Notes under the pieces: model-generated
What the model was told of the DNA's origin: nothing
Database searches by the model: none
Seen by the model: the letters and a program-made list of their open reading frames with translations, nothing else
Made by a program: the position numbers and the translations under genes
DNA from: Syntrophales bacterium
GTDB lineage: Bacteria; Desulfobacterota; Syntrophia; Syntrophales; UBA2210
Assembly: GCA_023230565.1 (NCBI GenBank)
Contig: JALNXD010000001.1
Span: 282,386 to 346,385 of the forward strand
Length of the DNA stretch: 64,000 nucleotides
Reading direction: 5' to 3'
In this document: positions 44,126-53,347 of the stretch, one piece after another
Position numbering within the stretch: position 1 is the first letter of the stretch
Layout: every line of letters begins with the position of its first letter

Positions 44126-44186
44126 AAGAGAATCTTTGATTGAGAAGCAATATGCATGGAAGCCTGCGGCAGCCAAACCAGAGAGT

Positions 44187-45944
44187 CTACTTTGCGTTTC
44201 CCTTTATTTCCCTTCTTCTTGACGTGCCTCTCATTTTTTTTAAAACATTCGACTCTATACGCTTTGCCTGTTCCATCATGCCTGTCATATCTTCCCCTTC
44301 TGCTTCAGGATCGAATTCAGCCTTTTCACTGATACCGAATCTCATTCTCAGCACCTTTTCCTCCCGAGGAGTTAAAGTTGACAGTATATTTCTCGTCTGT
44401 TTAGCCAGATCCATACTCATAGTGGCATCGGAAGGAGACATAATTTTCTTGTCTTCAATAAAATCACCCAATGAACTGTCTTCTTCTTCGCCAATTGGGG
44501 TTTCGAGCGATATAGGTTCTTTTGCTATCTTCAACACCTTCCTGACTTTATCAAGAGGGAATTCCATTTTTTCAGCAATTTCTTCAGGATTGGGTTCTCT
44601 TCCCAATTCCTGAACCAGATAACGGGATGTTCGGATCAACTTGTTTATAGTCTCAATCATGTGAACGGGAATCCGTATTGTTCTCGCCTGATCTGCAATT
44701 GCCCTTGTAATTGCTTGTCTGATCCACCACGTTGCATACGTTGAGAATTTATAGCCGCGCTGGTATTCGAATTTCTCTACCGCCTTCATCAATCCGATAT
44801 TTCCTTCCTGAATGAGATCAAGGAATTGCAACCCCCGGTTGGTATATTTTTTCGCTATGCTCACCACCAGCCTCAGATTTGCCTGAATGAGCTTCTGTTT
44901 CGCCTCATTTGCTTCATATTCTCCACTGTTTATCAAATCAACAATTCCTTTGAGGGCTTCCGCCGATGACCCTATCCGCTCGGAAATTGCCTTCCGTTCC
45001 CTTCGGGCATTTTTAATTATTCTTTCATATTCCTTGAGTTTTATGATCGATATTTTTGCTTCTTTTGCAATATCCTGTTCTTCTTCAGGCTTTTTTCTCA
45101 TTCGGCTAAATATGTCTTCCATTGCTGTTAAAGACAATCCGCTCTTATCTTTACAGGCCTGCACTTGATCTTCCAGAATCCTGATCCGGTCAACATTCTT
45201 TTTTAACTTCAAAACCATACCGTTTATACGCCGCTTACTGAAATTTATCGCTTTGCAAAGATCTATTATCTCAAAAGTATTTTTCTCTATTTGTGTTTCA
45301 AAAAATGCCCTGTTTTTTTCATCGATTCCCTTTTCTTTAAGCTCGTCCCTGAGTACAATATTTTTTTCGTGAATGGCTTTGATCTGATCTATGAGCTTTT
45401 GAACACGCTCGACATGAACCTCTTCCTTAACAAATCCGGCTTCGTCTTCGAGGCTGTCGATTATACTTTTTATTTTAATATCACCACTTCTGAGGCGTTC
45501 ACCTATTCTTACTACCTCTTCAACAAAATAGGATAAATTAAACAGCGTTTGCATAACCTTACGCTCACCCTCTTCAATCTGTTTCGCTATCTCCACTTCC
45601 TCTTCGCGGCTCAGAAGAGAAACAAGCCCCATTTCACGCAGATACAGCTTCACCGGATCTCCCGTTTTACCCGGAGGAGCAGCCATTGCAGCCGCTTCCC
45701 TGTCAAGCTCTTTTGAGTCTTCAGATTCATCGCTGAATTTTTCCTGGTCGGGCAAGGCATCTTTTTCAGCGTCTATAATATCAATGTTCTTTTCACCAAA
45801 AAAAACGATAATATCATCAATTTGATCGGATGATATGACATCTGATGGCAGCATATCATTCACATCATCATAAGTGAGAAATCCCTTTTCCTCTCCTAAT
45901 GAGATAAGTTTTTTAACTTCATCCGAATTAATGACTCTTTTCAT
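44187..45944 (-). CDS. rpoD: RNA polymerase primary sigma factor (sigma-70)
   Basis: 585 residues. Region 1.1 covers about 1-80, followed by an acidic linker and region 1.2 (DPVKLYLREMG). A non-conserved insert lies between 1.2 and 2. Region 2 has NLRLVVSIAKKYTNRGLQFLDLIQEGN (core NLRLVVSIAKKY) and YKFSTYATWWIRQAITRAI; region 4 has LTPREEKVLRMRFG. Region 4.2 fits -35 recognition of TTGACA, which appears at several promoters here. Gene order yqeY-dnaG-rpoD is the macromolecular synthesis operon, without rpsU. Confidence 0.96.
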   Translation of the reverse strand: MKRVINSDEVKKLISLGEEKGFLTYDDVNDMLPSDVISSDQIDDIIVFFGEKNIDIIDAEKDALPDQEKFSDESEDSKELDREAAAMAAPPGKTGDPVKLYLREMGLVSLLSREEEVEIAKQIEEGERKVMQTLFNLSYFVEEVVRIGERLRSGDIKIKSIIDSLEDEAGFVKEEVHVERVQKLIDQIKAIHEKNIVLRDELKEKGIDEKNRAFFETQIEKNTFEIIDLCKAINFSKRRINGMVLKLKKNVDRIRILEDQVQACKDKSGLSLTAMEDIFSRMRKKPEEEQDIAKEAKISIIKLKEYERIIKNARRERKAISERIGSSAEALKGIVDLINSGEYEANEAKQKLIQANLRLVVSIAKKYTNRGLQFLDLIQEGNIGLMKAVEKFEYQRGYKFSTYATWWIRQAITRAIADQARTIRIPVHMIETINKLIRTSRYLVQELGREPNPEEIAEKMEFPLDKVRKVLKIAKEPISLETPIGEEEDSSLGDFIEDKKIMSPSDATMSMDLAKQTRNILSTLTPREEKVLRMRFGISEKAEFDPEAEGEDMTGMMEQAKRIESNVLKKMRGTSRRREIKGNAK

Positions 45945-45973
45945 ATTATTTTCTCCTTAAATAATAGATGGCT

Positions 45974-47782
45974 TCAGCGCCTGCCAGCGTTCTTCTTTTC
46001 AACTGACTGTAAGTTCCTCTCTTCTCCGAGCATGCGTTTTTTTTCAATAAGCAGTCTGTTTAAAAGCTGTATGTCTCCTGCCGCGCGCGCTTCCTTCATT
46101 TGGTACCCTAAGCTTTTGTGGCGCTCCTTATACCATCTCGACTTAATTTTACTAATTGCATCAAAAAAAACTTTATCTGTTATCTCATCCCTGCTTCCGG
46201 GTGATTCATTCATTGCCATCTCCAGTAAACAGTCCCGCACAATCGTATCAGCAATTTTAATTGCAATATCGGATATTCTCAATTCTCTGCGGTTTGCATA
46301 GGCTTCAAACAGCATTTCACCCGTTTTCTTAAGGCGTAAATCTTTAAAAAAATCAAGAACACTGTTATCGCTGGCATATGGAATCGTGTGAGGAAACTCT
46401 ATCATTAAATAAATAAGATAAAGTTCAACCGGATCAAGGGTATCCCCTTTTTTCTTCCTGTTACTATAACTGTTATCCGGTGATGTCCTTCTTTTCGCTG
46501 CTGATTTTATCACCTCCGATTTGATCAAGGCTTCATCAAGACCGAATTTTTCTGCGGTCCTTTTAATAAAAAGATTCCTTTGAATTACATCGGAAATGGC
46601 ACCGATAAATAAAATAGCGCTTTTTGCGTTCTCAACTTTATCTTCCAGCGACCGGCCTTCGCCCATTACTGATTCCAAATAATAATCAACGGCTGAAGGT
46701 GCGCTCACTATAATCGCATCTAATGCCTCTTTACCGAATTTTTTGACATAATCATCGGGATCCAAACCTTCTGGAAGCTTCACTACCCGGACATGCATTC
46801 CGATATCCAAAAAAATCGAAAGGCTTCTTTCTATCGCACCGCGCCCTGCTTCATCGCCATCAAAAATGATTACTACATTCCGCGTGAATCGCCTTATCAG
46901 TTCAGCCTGCCGCCTTGTCAACGCTGTTCCCAGAGAAGCCGCTACATTTTTTATCCCCGCATTCCAGAGCGATATAAGATCGAAATACCCTTCCACTATG
47001 ACAAGATAATCATTCTTACGGACCTCGTTCTTCGTGCGATAAAGACCGTAAAGATTGTCTCCTTTTACATAAATGGGGGATTCCGGGGAATTCAAATATT
47101 TTGGTTCCCCATTTCCTAAATCTCGCCCGCCAAAGGCGACAATCTCACCGCTTATGTTTTCTATGGGAAAAATCAACCGCCCCCGGAATCTATCATAAAA
47201 TCCTGAATCGCTTTTAATAATGAGACCTGCACTCTGTGCATACTTATCGGGAACCTTTGCAGCAGATAAATAATTTTTTAAATTTCGCCACCCCGGCAAT
47301 GCATATCCAAGTTGAAAAATCTCGGCGATACCAGTCTGCATTCCTCTTGCTGCAATATAATCACGTGCCGGGCGTCCTTTTTCGGCAAAATAATTTTTTG
47401 AAAAAAACCCTGCTGCGATACGGTTGACCTTGATAAGCTTCTCTCGATCGTTATCATCCTTTGCGGCGTCATCCGTTTTCTTCAATTTAGGAATCTCAAT
47501 ACCCGCCTTCACTGCAAGATATTGCACCGCCTCCGGAAAAGAACTATTATTTACCTTCATTAAAAATGTAAATATATCTCCCCCTTCACCACACCCAAAG
47601 CAGCGATATATTTGTTTTTCAGGATTTACGGAAAAAGATGGTGTTTTTTCGCTGTGAAATGGGCAGAGCCCCGTAAAATTTCTCCCTGCCTTCTTTAATG
47701 TTACGAACTCCGAAACAAGATCAACTATATTGGTCCTTCTTTTTATTTCTTCTATAGTTTCATGTGGAATATGCCAGTTCAA
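45974..47782 (-). CDS. dnaG: DNA primase
   Basis: Makes RNA primers for replication. About 602 residues. The N-terminal zinc-binding domain has CPFHSEKTPSF and CFGCGEGGD, then the TOPRIM core (VIVEGYFDLISLW; FDGDEAGRGA) and a C-terminal helicase-binding domain. Two starts compete: TTG at 47782 with AGAGGA nine bases upstream (giving MNWHIPHETIEEIKRR), and GTG at 47815 without a ribosome-binding site. The TTG start better matches the family N-terminus. Confidence 0.93.
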   Translation of the reverse strand: MNWHIPHETIEEIKRRTNIVDLVSEFVTLKKAGRNFTGLCPFHSEKTPSFSVNPEKQIYRCFGCGEGGDIFTFLMKVNNSSFPEAVQYLAVKAGIEIPKLKKTDDAAKDDNDREKLIKVNRIAAGFFSKNYFAEKGRPARDYIAARGMQTGIAEIFQLGYALPGWRNLKNYLSAAKVPDKYAQSAGLIIKSDSGFYDRFRGRLIFPIENISGEIVAFGGRDLGNGEPKYLNSPESPIYVKGDNLYGLYRTKNEVRKNDYLVIVEGYFDLISLWNAGIKNVAASLGTALTRRQAELIRRFTRNVVIIFDGDEAGRGAIERSLSIFLDIGMHVRVVKLPEGLDPDDYVKKFGKEALDAIIVSAPSAVDYYLESVMGEGRSLEDKVENAKSAILFIGAISDVIQRNLFIKRTAEKFGLDEALIKSEVIKSAAKRRTSPDNSYSNRKKKGDTLDPVELYLIYLMIEFPHTIPYASDNSVLDFFKDLRLKKTGEMLFEAYANRRELRISDIAIKIADTIVRDCLLEMAMNESPGSRDEITDKVFFDAISKIKSRWYKERHKSLGYQMKEARAAGDIQLLNRLLIEKKRMLGEERNLQSVEKKNAGRR

Positions 47783-47900
47783 TCCTTTATTTCCTCTGGA
47801 TGGCGCTTTTTGCACTCTATGCGCTGATAATGGTTGGTTGTCGGTTTACATGCCAGGAGACTTAAAAGAGCCACTTATTCCAATCCATGAACGGCATTTA

Positions 47901-48347
47901 TCAAGAAGATAATTTTTTCCTCACCATTTCGCTCACAACTTTTCCGTCAGCTTTCCCGGTAATCACAGGCATAAGTTCTTTCATAACGTTTCCCATATCC
48001 CGCATACCCGAGGCACCTACTTTTTCGATCGCTTTGCCGATTTCGTCCTGGAGTTCGGTTTCAGTCATCTCTTCAGGCATGAATCTTTTTATTATTTCAA
48101 TCTCCCGCCTTTCCACATCAGCCAGTTCCGGTCTGTTGCCTTTATCGAACTGCTCTATCGAATCATTTCTCTGTTTTACCATCGAGGAGAAGACCTGGAG
48201 CAATTCTTGCTCATTCAGTTTTTTTTTCAGATCAATTTCTTTGTTATGGATAGCAGTTTTCATCAAGCGAATCGTCGATAACTTCACCCTGTCTCTGGCT
48301 TTTGCCGCCTCTTTCATTTCGGCATCGAGTTTTTGATCGATATTCAT
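47901..48347 (-). CDS. yqeY: GatB/YqeY domain protein
   Basis: 148 residues, fully helical, with the ERREIEIIKRFMPEEMTETEL and GMRDMGNVMKELMP motifs of the YqeY family. The tail domain resembles the GatB subunit that contacts tRNA, but the function of stand-alone YqeY is not settled. It is first in the yqeY-dnaG-rpoD row; rpsU, often in front, is absent. Confidence 0.93.
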   Translation of the reverse strand: MNIDQKLDAEMKEAAKARDRVKLSTIRLMKTAIHNKEIDLKKKLNEQELLQVFSSMVKQRNDSIEQFDKGNRPELADVERREIEIIKRFMPEEMTETELQDEIGKAIEKVGASGMRDMGNVMKELMPVITGKADGKVVSEMVRKKLSS

Positions 48348-48438
48348 TTCTTGTAGTGCCTTTCCTTACAGGATATGATGAATGCCCTTGCAATTAAAAA
48401 CAATGCTATTCATCTTTTCACATCCGCAAATTTATTTT

Positions 48439-48466
48439 AATGTAATACTTTTTATATCAATGTCAA
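48439..48466 (-). promoter_or_regulatory. Promoter of yqeY-dnaG-rpoD
   Basis: TTGACA (48461-48466) and TACATT (48439-48444) on the minus strand with a 16-base spacer. The -35 touches the HIT stop codon. It would start the macromolecular synthesis operon about 95 bases upstream of yqeY. Confidence 0.5.
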
Positions 48467-48811
48467 TCATCCCATTTCATCTTTCAATTTTCTCCCTCCG
48501 AGCACATGAATATGAAGATGGTAAATTAGCTGCCCGCCATTTTTATTGCAATTTATCACTGTTCGAAATCCCGGCTGATCCACTTTCTTTATTCTTGCAA
48601 CCTCCTGTACGGCCTCTATGAGATCTGCAGCAGCCTTCGAATTCTCGCTTGAAAAATCCATGAGAGTGGCTATATGCATTTTGGGAACAACTATCACATG
48701 CACCGGGGCCATTGGCTCTATATCTTCAAAAGCAAAAGCGCTTTCATTTTCATATACTTTATCACTGGGTATCTCCCCATTGATAATCTTACAAAAAATG
48801 CAGTCTTTCAT
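48467..48811 (-). CDS. HIT-family nucleotide-binding protein
   Basis: 114 residues. Starts CIFCKIINGEIPSDKVYEN and carries the catalytic histidine triad HLHIHVLGG near the C-terminus. Proteins of this HINT branch hydrolyse adenosine phosphoramidates. Its start overlaps the hisA stop by four bases (ATGA), so it is at the tail of the his row. Confidence 0.93.
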   Translation of the reverse strand: MKDCIFCKIINGEIPSDKVYENESAFAFEDIEPMAPVHVIVVPKMHIATLMDFSSENSKAAADLIEAVQEVARIKKVDQPGFRTVINCNKNGGQLIYHLHIHVLGGRKLKDEMG

Positions 48812-49569
48812 TTCGGATCCTCCTGTCCGGCAGATGTATTCCGGGCATCTCCGGCAACTTGTATCGCCTCTTCAAGCGAGATCGACTTTTCATAGAGAGC
48901 CTTACCGATTATGACACCAATGATTCCAGATTGTTCAACTTCCATAAGCTTCCTGATATCTTGAATTCCCGAAACTCCCCCAGAAGCGATCACGGGGGTC
49001 GAAATTTGCCTGGCAATCCATTCCGTTGACTCAATATTCACACCATTCTGCATGCCATCACGCCTTATGTCCGTATAGACGATTGCGTCGAGACCTATTT
49101 CATCAAAACTTTTTGCGACATCCAGAGCGGAATATTCCGAATCTTCCAGCCACCCTTCAATTGCCACCCGCTCGCCCCGGGCATCTATACCCAAAATAAT
49201 ACGGCCGGGAAAAAGGCGGCATGCTTCGAACAGGAAATCCCTGTTTTTTAAGGCTGCTGTCCCGAGGATACAGCGGCTTACTCCCACTGACAAATATGAA
49301 TCTATTGTTTTGATATCGCGTATACCCCCGCCTATCTGAACCGGAATATCTACAGAGGCGACAATAGCTTCTATAATGTTCCTGTTGTCAGGTCTCCCGT
49401 TTTTCGAGCCATCGAGATCGACGACATGTATTCTTGCAGCGCCTTTATTCTTCCATAACTGAGCGATATTGACAGGATCGTCCGAATATATCGTCATTTT
49501 GCCGAAATCCCCTTGAAGAAGGCGTACGCATCTTCCATCCTTAAGATCTATTGCCGGTATTATTATCAA
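48808..49569 (-). CDS. hisA: HisA, ProFAR isomerase
   Basis: Fourth step of histidine synthesis: Amadori isomerisation of ProFAR to PRFAR. 253 residues, TIM barrel. IIPAIDLKDGRCVRL starts the barrel with the catalytic Asp8; the second catalytic Asp is in VYTDIRRDGM. GGIRDIKT and ASGGVSG hold the phosphates. hisF and hisH, its usual partners, are not in the window. Confidence 0.96.
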   Translation of the reverse strand: MIIIPAIDLKDGRCVRLLQGDFGKMTIYSDDPVNIAQLWKNKGAARIHVVDLDGSKNGRPDNRNIIEAIVASVDIPVQIGGGIRDIKTIDSYLSVGVSRCILGTAALKNRDFLFEACRLFPGRIILGIDARGERVAIEGWLEDSEYSALDVAKSFDEIGLDAIVYTDIRRDGMQNGVNIESTEWIARQISTPVIASGGVSGIQDIRKLMEVEQSGIIGVIIGKALYEKSISLEEAIQVAGDARNTSAGQEDPK

Positions 49570-49700
49570 TTCAATCTCCTTGAATATTCATTGTAATGCC
49601 TGCTTCAGCAGTATTTCCTTAAGTGCGGATGACGTAACCTGGGAATTGCCTTCATTTCATCATCTGCTTTCCTGGACGGGAATAAAAAAGATCAACATCC

Positions 49701-49913
49701 GTGTGTGAGGCTAAAGTTCAATATTTCTTCAATCCGGAGCGAGGTCATGATACAGATGCACTTCAGAAGACAATTTCCCGCGTAATTGCCTGGGCCTCTA
49801 AACGATATGAACTACTCGGAATCACAGCTGCAGATTTGTTAATCCTTCATGCGTTAAATGGCAATCTCTTTGAACAGCATCTCTTACTCAAGTCCCGGAA
49901 ATGTTTTAAGTAA
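49701..49913 (+). CDS. Doubtful 70-residue open frame, overlapping a lipoprotein gene
   Basis: A GTG-started frame in the gap between hisA and the lipoprotein gene, overlapping the latter's 3' end by 30 bases. The residues look protein-like (VQYFFNPERGHDTDALQ) but no family or ribosome-binding site is seen. The rest of the 49570-49883 gap has only a small CTGCT-TC-AGCAG hairpin. Confidence 0.2.
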   Translation: MCEAKVQYFFNPERGHDTDALQKTISRVIAWASKRYELLGITAADLLILHALNGNLFEQHLLLKSRKCFK

Positions 49914-50588
49914 TGATTTTACGCCCACCTCAGAGAGTTCTTTCGCCGTAATCCATTTTCCGCCTCCCCGAAAAAAGATTGTTGCTTCATAGAGATTTTC
50001 CATAAGAGAGTGTTGAGTCTTATCATAAGTTCCGCTCCACAAGGAAGCACCGTCATCAACTCGCAAAAGATGCATGCAAAAAGTGACCGATGCAGGCTGT
50101 TCAACGGAATAGGTATATCCTTTCCGATCGATATAACAAAAAATATATCCTGCGAGAACGGCATCGCATCCCAATTCTTCTCCGGTTTTCTGCAGTTTCT
50201 CCCGCGGTGAATCCTTAAAGGATGTTGCCGATATCCTTCTATATATACCTTCAACTTTTTCAGGCGGAACGAGCACAAACTTTCTTTTTGATTTAAGCTC
50301 TTCTACGGTAATTTCCTCAATTACGTCAGCCGCATCCGCGGGGACGCTGCAACTGCGCAAAAAAGCCCCAGAAATCGGACAGCGTACGAATCTCTGCAAA
50401 GGTTCTTGAGAAACAACCTTTTGAAAAGGTGCCACGGCAAGTTTTTCTACCTGGAAAGCTCCTTCGCGAAAGCTTGTATGGCTTTTTACGCCTTTTATAC
50501 CGGAGCAACTCATTATACAAAACGCCGTCAATATACAAAATACGAACGGCGCCGCTATTCCCACTAATCTCAAAGGATTTCTTTTAAT
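49884..50588 (-). CDS. Putative lipoprotein with probable AUU start codon
   Basis: About 234 residues. A hydrophobic segment ends in the lipobox IMSC, so a lipid-anchored envelope protein is likely. GGAGG lies six bases before ATT at 50588; starting there gives a basic N-region (KRNPLR) before the hydrophobic core, a typical signal peptide. The alternative TTG at 50573 lacks both a ribosome-binding site and most of that basic region. The body contains GCDAVLAGYIF and ASLWSGTYD, like the lipoprotein at 36294-36884. It splits the his row between hisB and hisA. Function unknown. Confidence 0.75.
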   Translation of the reverse strand: MKRNPLRLVGIAAPFVFCILTAFCIMSCSGIKGVKSHTSFREGAFQVEKLAVAPFQKVVSQEPLQRFVRCPISGAFLRSCSVPADAADVIEEITVEELKSKRKFVLVPPEKVEGIYRRISATSFKDSPREKLQKTGEELGCDAVLAGYIFCYIDRKGYTYSVEQPASVTFCMHLLRVDDGASLWSGTYDKTQHSLMENLYEATIFFRGGGKWITAKELSEVGVKSLLKTFPGLE

Positions 50589-50677
50589 GGGCCACCTCCT
50601 GGATCATCATTATTACGGCCTTTATATCTTGGATTTCCGCGTTTTGCGTGCAAGAAGGGCATAAACGAACTAAAGAT

Positions 50678-51265
50678 TTAAAGATTGCCCTTTGTTGACA
50701 TGACGCCTGCAATGCGGTCGTCAATTGATATCGCTTCCCCCAATGCCCGGGCTAAAGCCTTAAAAATAGACTCTGCGATGTGATGCGGGTTTCTACCATA
50801 AATGACATTTATATGCAAGGTTATTCCCCCATGATCGGAGAGCGCCTTAAAAAATTCTCTGAGGTGCACGAGCTCAAAACCTCCAACCTCTTTATCATCT
50901 AAAACGGCATTATATACCATATAAGGCCTTCCCGAAAGATCGACGGATACGTGACAAAGGCTTTCGTCCATTGGGACAAAAGCAGACCCGTACCTCCTGA
51001 TACATTCTTTCGTGCCCAATGCCTTCTTTATTGCCTGGCCGATACAAATCCCCGTATCTTCTACAAGATGGTGATCATCCACATCCGTGTCACCGGAACC
51101 TTTAATTGTCATATTGATAAGGCTATGCCGGCCTAAATTTCCAAGCATGTGATCAAAAAAGGGAATGCTTGTTTCAATGTTTCCCGTACCGGTGCCGTCA
51201 AGAACCAGCTCAACCATTATTTGAGTTTCCGTGGTTTCTCTTTCAACTTTTGCGGTTCTTGCCAT
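50678..51265 (-). CDS. hisB: Imidazoleglycerol-phosphate dehydratase
   Basis: Sixth step of histidine synthesis. 195 residues, the monofunctional form without the phosphatase domain. The metal-binding motifs are FFDHMLGNLGRH, DVDDHHLVEDTG and SDHGGITLH. It follows hisG by 13 bases. Confidence 0.96.
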   Translation of the reverse strand: MARTAKVERETTETQIMVELVLDGTGTGNIETSIPFFDHMLGNLGRHSLINMTIKGSGDTDVDDHHLVEDTGICIGQAIKKALGTKECIRRYGSAFVPMDESLCHVSVDLSGRPYMVYNAVLDDKEVGGFELVHLREFFKALSDHGGITLHINVIYGRNPHHIAESIFKALARALGEAISIDDRIAGVMSTKGNL

Positions 51266-51278
51266 TTTCGAAGCTCCT

Positions 51279-52151
51279 CTATAATACTTTATTGAGTGGA
51301 TATTCTATTATACCCTCAGCACCAGCTTCATGAAGGAGAGGAATTAGATCGCGCACAATACTCTTATCCACAATTGTTTCGATCGCAAGCCACTCGTCTT
51401 GATATAACGCTGATATAGTCGGCGCCTTGAGAGAAGGAAGCAAAATAACTACTCTTCCCAGATTCTCTTTTGAAACGTTCATCTTAAGCCCGACTTTGCC
51501 CATTGCCATGAAAGATCCCTTTAAAAGAGAATTTATCTGTTCAATTTTTTTCCTTTTCCAGGGATCATTCCAGGCATTGTTATTTGCAATCAGCTGCGTA
51601 TTCGTTTTCATTAATTCATGTATAATTTTCAGCTTGTTGGCCTTGAGGGTGCTGCCGGTTTCCGTAACTTCAACTATTGCGTCAACCAACCCTTCCACGA
51701 CTTTCGCTTCGGTTGCACCCCAAGAGAACTCAATATGTACATTGATACCACGCTCAAGGAAATATCTTTTTGTAAAATTCACCAATTCCGTTGAAAGCCT
51801 TTTTCCTTCCAGATCCTCTATTGAGGCAATATCTGAATCCTCTCGCACTGCAAGTACCCATCGTGCCTGTCTTGTAGACGCTTTCGAATAGATCAGATCC
51901 TGAACAACAGTGACGTCGGCATTATTTTCAAGAATCCAGTCTCTTCCCGTAAGCCCAAGGTCAAGTGTACCATCTTCCACGTATCGAGCCATTTCCTGCG
52001 CCCTTACAAGAAAGCAGTTAATTTCATCATCATCGATACTCGGGAAATAACTACGGGAATCATATGATATTTTCCATCCAGCTCTTTTGAAAAGCTCTAC
52101 CGTGTTCGCTTCAAGGCTCCCTTTGGGAATTCCTAATCTCAATACATTCAT
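51279..52151 (-). CDS. hisG: ATP phosphoribosyltransferase, long form
   Basis: First, feedback-controlled step of histidine synthesis. 290 residues, i.e. the long HisG with a C-terminal ACT-like regulatory domain that binds histidine; HisZ is not needed. Signatures are LRLGIPKGSLE, DLGLTGRDWI and VEVTETGSTLKANKLK. Its ATG overlaps the hisI stop. Confidence 0.95.
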   Translation of the reverse strand: MNVLRLGIPKGSLEANTVELFKRAGWKISYDSRSYFPSIDDDEINCFLVRAQEMARYVEDGTLDLGLTGRDWILENNADVTVVQDLIYSKASTRQARWVLAVREDSDIASIEDLEGKRLSTELVNFTKRYFLERGINVHIEFSWGATEAKVVEGLVDAIVEVTETGSTLKANKLKIIHELMKTNTQLIANNNAWNDPWKRKKIEQINSLLKGSFMAMGKVGLKMNVSKENLGRVVILLPSLKAPTISALYQDEWLAIETIVDKSIVRDLIPLLHEAGAEGIIEYPLNKVL

Positions 52152-52522
52152 TTTTTATAGACTTCCTCCGGATTAAAAAGGCGCGAACCTATTATTTCAA
52201 ATCCTTCAGGAGTCACTCTTCTGAAGAAGCAAGAACGATATCCTTCATGACACGCCGCCCCCTTTTGCTCTACCCTTAATAATAGTGTATCGGAATCACA
52301 GTCGACCCTTATTTCCTTTACCTGTTGACTGTTTCCCGATGTTTCCCCCTTCACCCAAAGCTCTTTTCGCGACCTGCTCCAATATGTGGCTTTCCCCGTT
52401 TGTAGCGTTTTAATCCATGCTTCATTATTCATATATGCAAGCATTAAAACGTCATTACTTTTAAAGTCCTGTACAATTACCGGCACTAAACCGTTTCCTT
52501 TGTCAAAATCAGGTTCGAACAT
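52148..52522 (-). CDS. hisI: Phosphoribosyl-AMP cyclohydrolase
   Basis: Third step of histidine synthesis. 124 residues, without the fused HisE domain. Metal ligands are in DCDSDTLLLRVEQKGAACH and GYRSCFFR; the YMNNEAW and TYWSRSRKELW motifs fit. The start at 52522 is chosen because AAGGAG lies five bases upstream, inside an in-frame extension. It is the first gene of hisI-hisG-hisB. Confidence 0.95.
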   Translation of the reverse strand: MFEPDFDKGNGLVPVIVQDFKSNDVLMLAYMNNEAWIKTLQTGKATYWSRSRKELWVKGETSGNSQQVKEIRVDCDSDTLLLRVEQKGAACHEGYRSCFFRRVTPEGFEIIGSRLFNPEEVYKK

Positions 52523-52625
52523 AAAATACTCCTTCACTTCAATTAGCCTAAAGAAGAGAATGCTTCACCTTGTCCGCGATCTCCCGTAATAATATTGCTG
52601 AACATTTTTTATAGTAAAGGAACGT

Positions 52626-52654
52626 AAACTAAAGGAATATGTAATTTTTGGCAA
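52626..52654 (-). promoter_or_regulatory. Possible promoter of hisIGB
   Basis: TTGCCA (52649-52654) and TAGTTT (52626-52631) on the minus strand with a 17-base spacer, about 105 bases before hisI. The -35 matches 5 of 6, the -10 only 3 of 6. Confidence 0.3.
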
Positions 52655-52781
52655 GTCTTTTTTTAATTTTGAACTTGCTCATATTCATTTTTTATGTTAC
52701 CAATTTTGATCTACTTGATGAAACATCTTTTGAAGGAATGTCTTCTCAGAAAAGCAAATTGCATAAGGAGGTTGTGGAATA

Positions 52782-53072
52782 ATGCAAGTGATGATAGGCG
52801 GCATCATTGCAGCAGTAATTGGTTTAATTGGTTTGATTATATGGTGGAAACCTTTTTTGATAATTTTGGCCGGCGGCGTACCGATTGCTCTGCTCCTCGG
52901 CGGTGCTCTCGCCATATACGTGGGCTATGATGAACTGCGAGATCAAATGAGGGAGAAAAAAGAAAGCCGTGACCAGGCAGAAGAACTTGAGAAAACGAAA
53001 GCTGAACTAGAAAAAGCGAAAGCTGAATCTGAAAAACTGAAGGAAGAGCTGGAAAAAACGAAAACAGAATAG
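52782..53072 (+). CDS. Small membrane protein with C-terminal coiled coil
   Basis: 96 residues, unrecognised. Two adjacent membrane segments (about 3-22 and 25-48) are followed by a charged coiled coil from about 54 to the end. The coiled coil is built of near-repeats such as ELEKTKAELEKAK and EELEKTKTE. AAGGAGG lies upstream of the ATG. It stands alone between the his row and the TRAP genes. Such a protein could anchor or scaffold something at the membrane, but nothing shows what. Confidence 0.65.
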   Translation: MQVMIGGIIAAVIGLIGLIIWWKPFLIILAGGVPIALLLGGALAIYVGYDELRDQMREKKESRDQAEELEKTKAELEKAKAESEKLKEELEKTKTE

Positions 53073-53207
53073 AAAATACGGAACTGGCAATAGTTTTCTG
53101 TTTCACAAGTCGGGCTCAATACAAAGATATTGTGCAGCAGAGAATGGCGGATAGAATAAATTTATTATTTTCAAAACAGTCATTTTAAGAAATTTGAAAA
53201 AAATTTC

Positions 53208-53235
53208 TTGACAGAATGTCCCGTTGTCATATAGG
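53208..53235 (+). promoter_or_regulatory. Possible promoter of the TRAP operon
   Basis: TTGACA (53208-53213) and TATAGG (53230-53235) with a 16-base spacer. The leader to dctP would be some 255 bases and would contain the hairpin at 53348-53378. Confidence 0.4.
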
Positions 53236-53347
53236 TGTGGAAGTAATTTTTTCACAAAAGTTGATGAAATAAAGATAATTGATCCAATGAATCGAGTAGA
53301 GCAAAAAAGCATCGTCCTTTCTGCAGGATATACTTACAAGTATTGAT

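Noticed and set aside
43904..44186. Hidden small RNA or tRNA between rpoD and xseA
   Set aside because: No cloverleaf or family pattern; only a long-loop inverted repeat was found.
47783..47900. rpsU expected near yqeY-dnaG
   Set aside because: The spacers on both sides of yqeY are too short and hold no S21-like frame.
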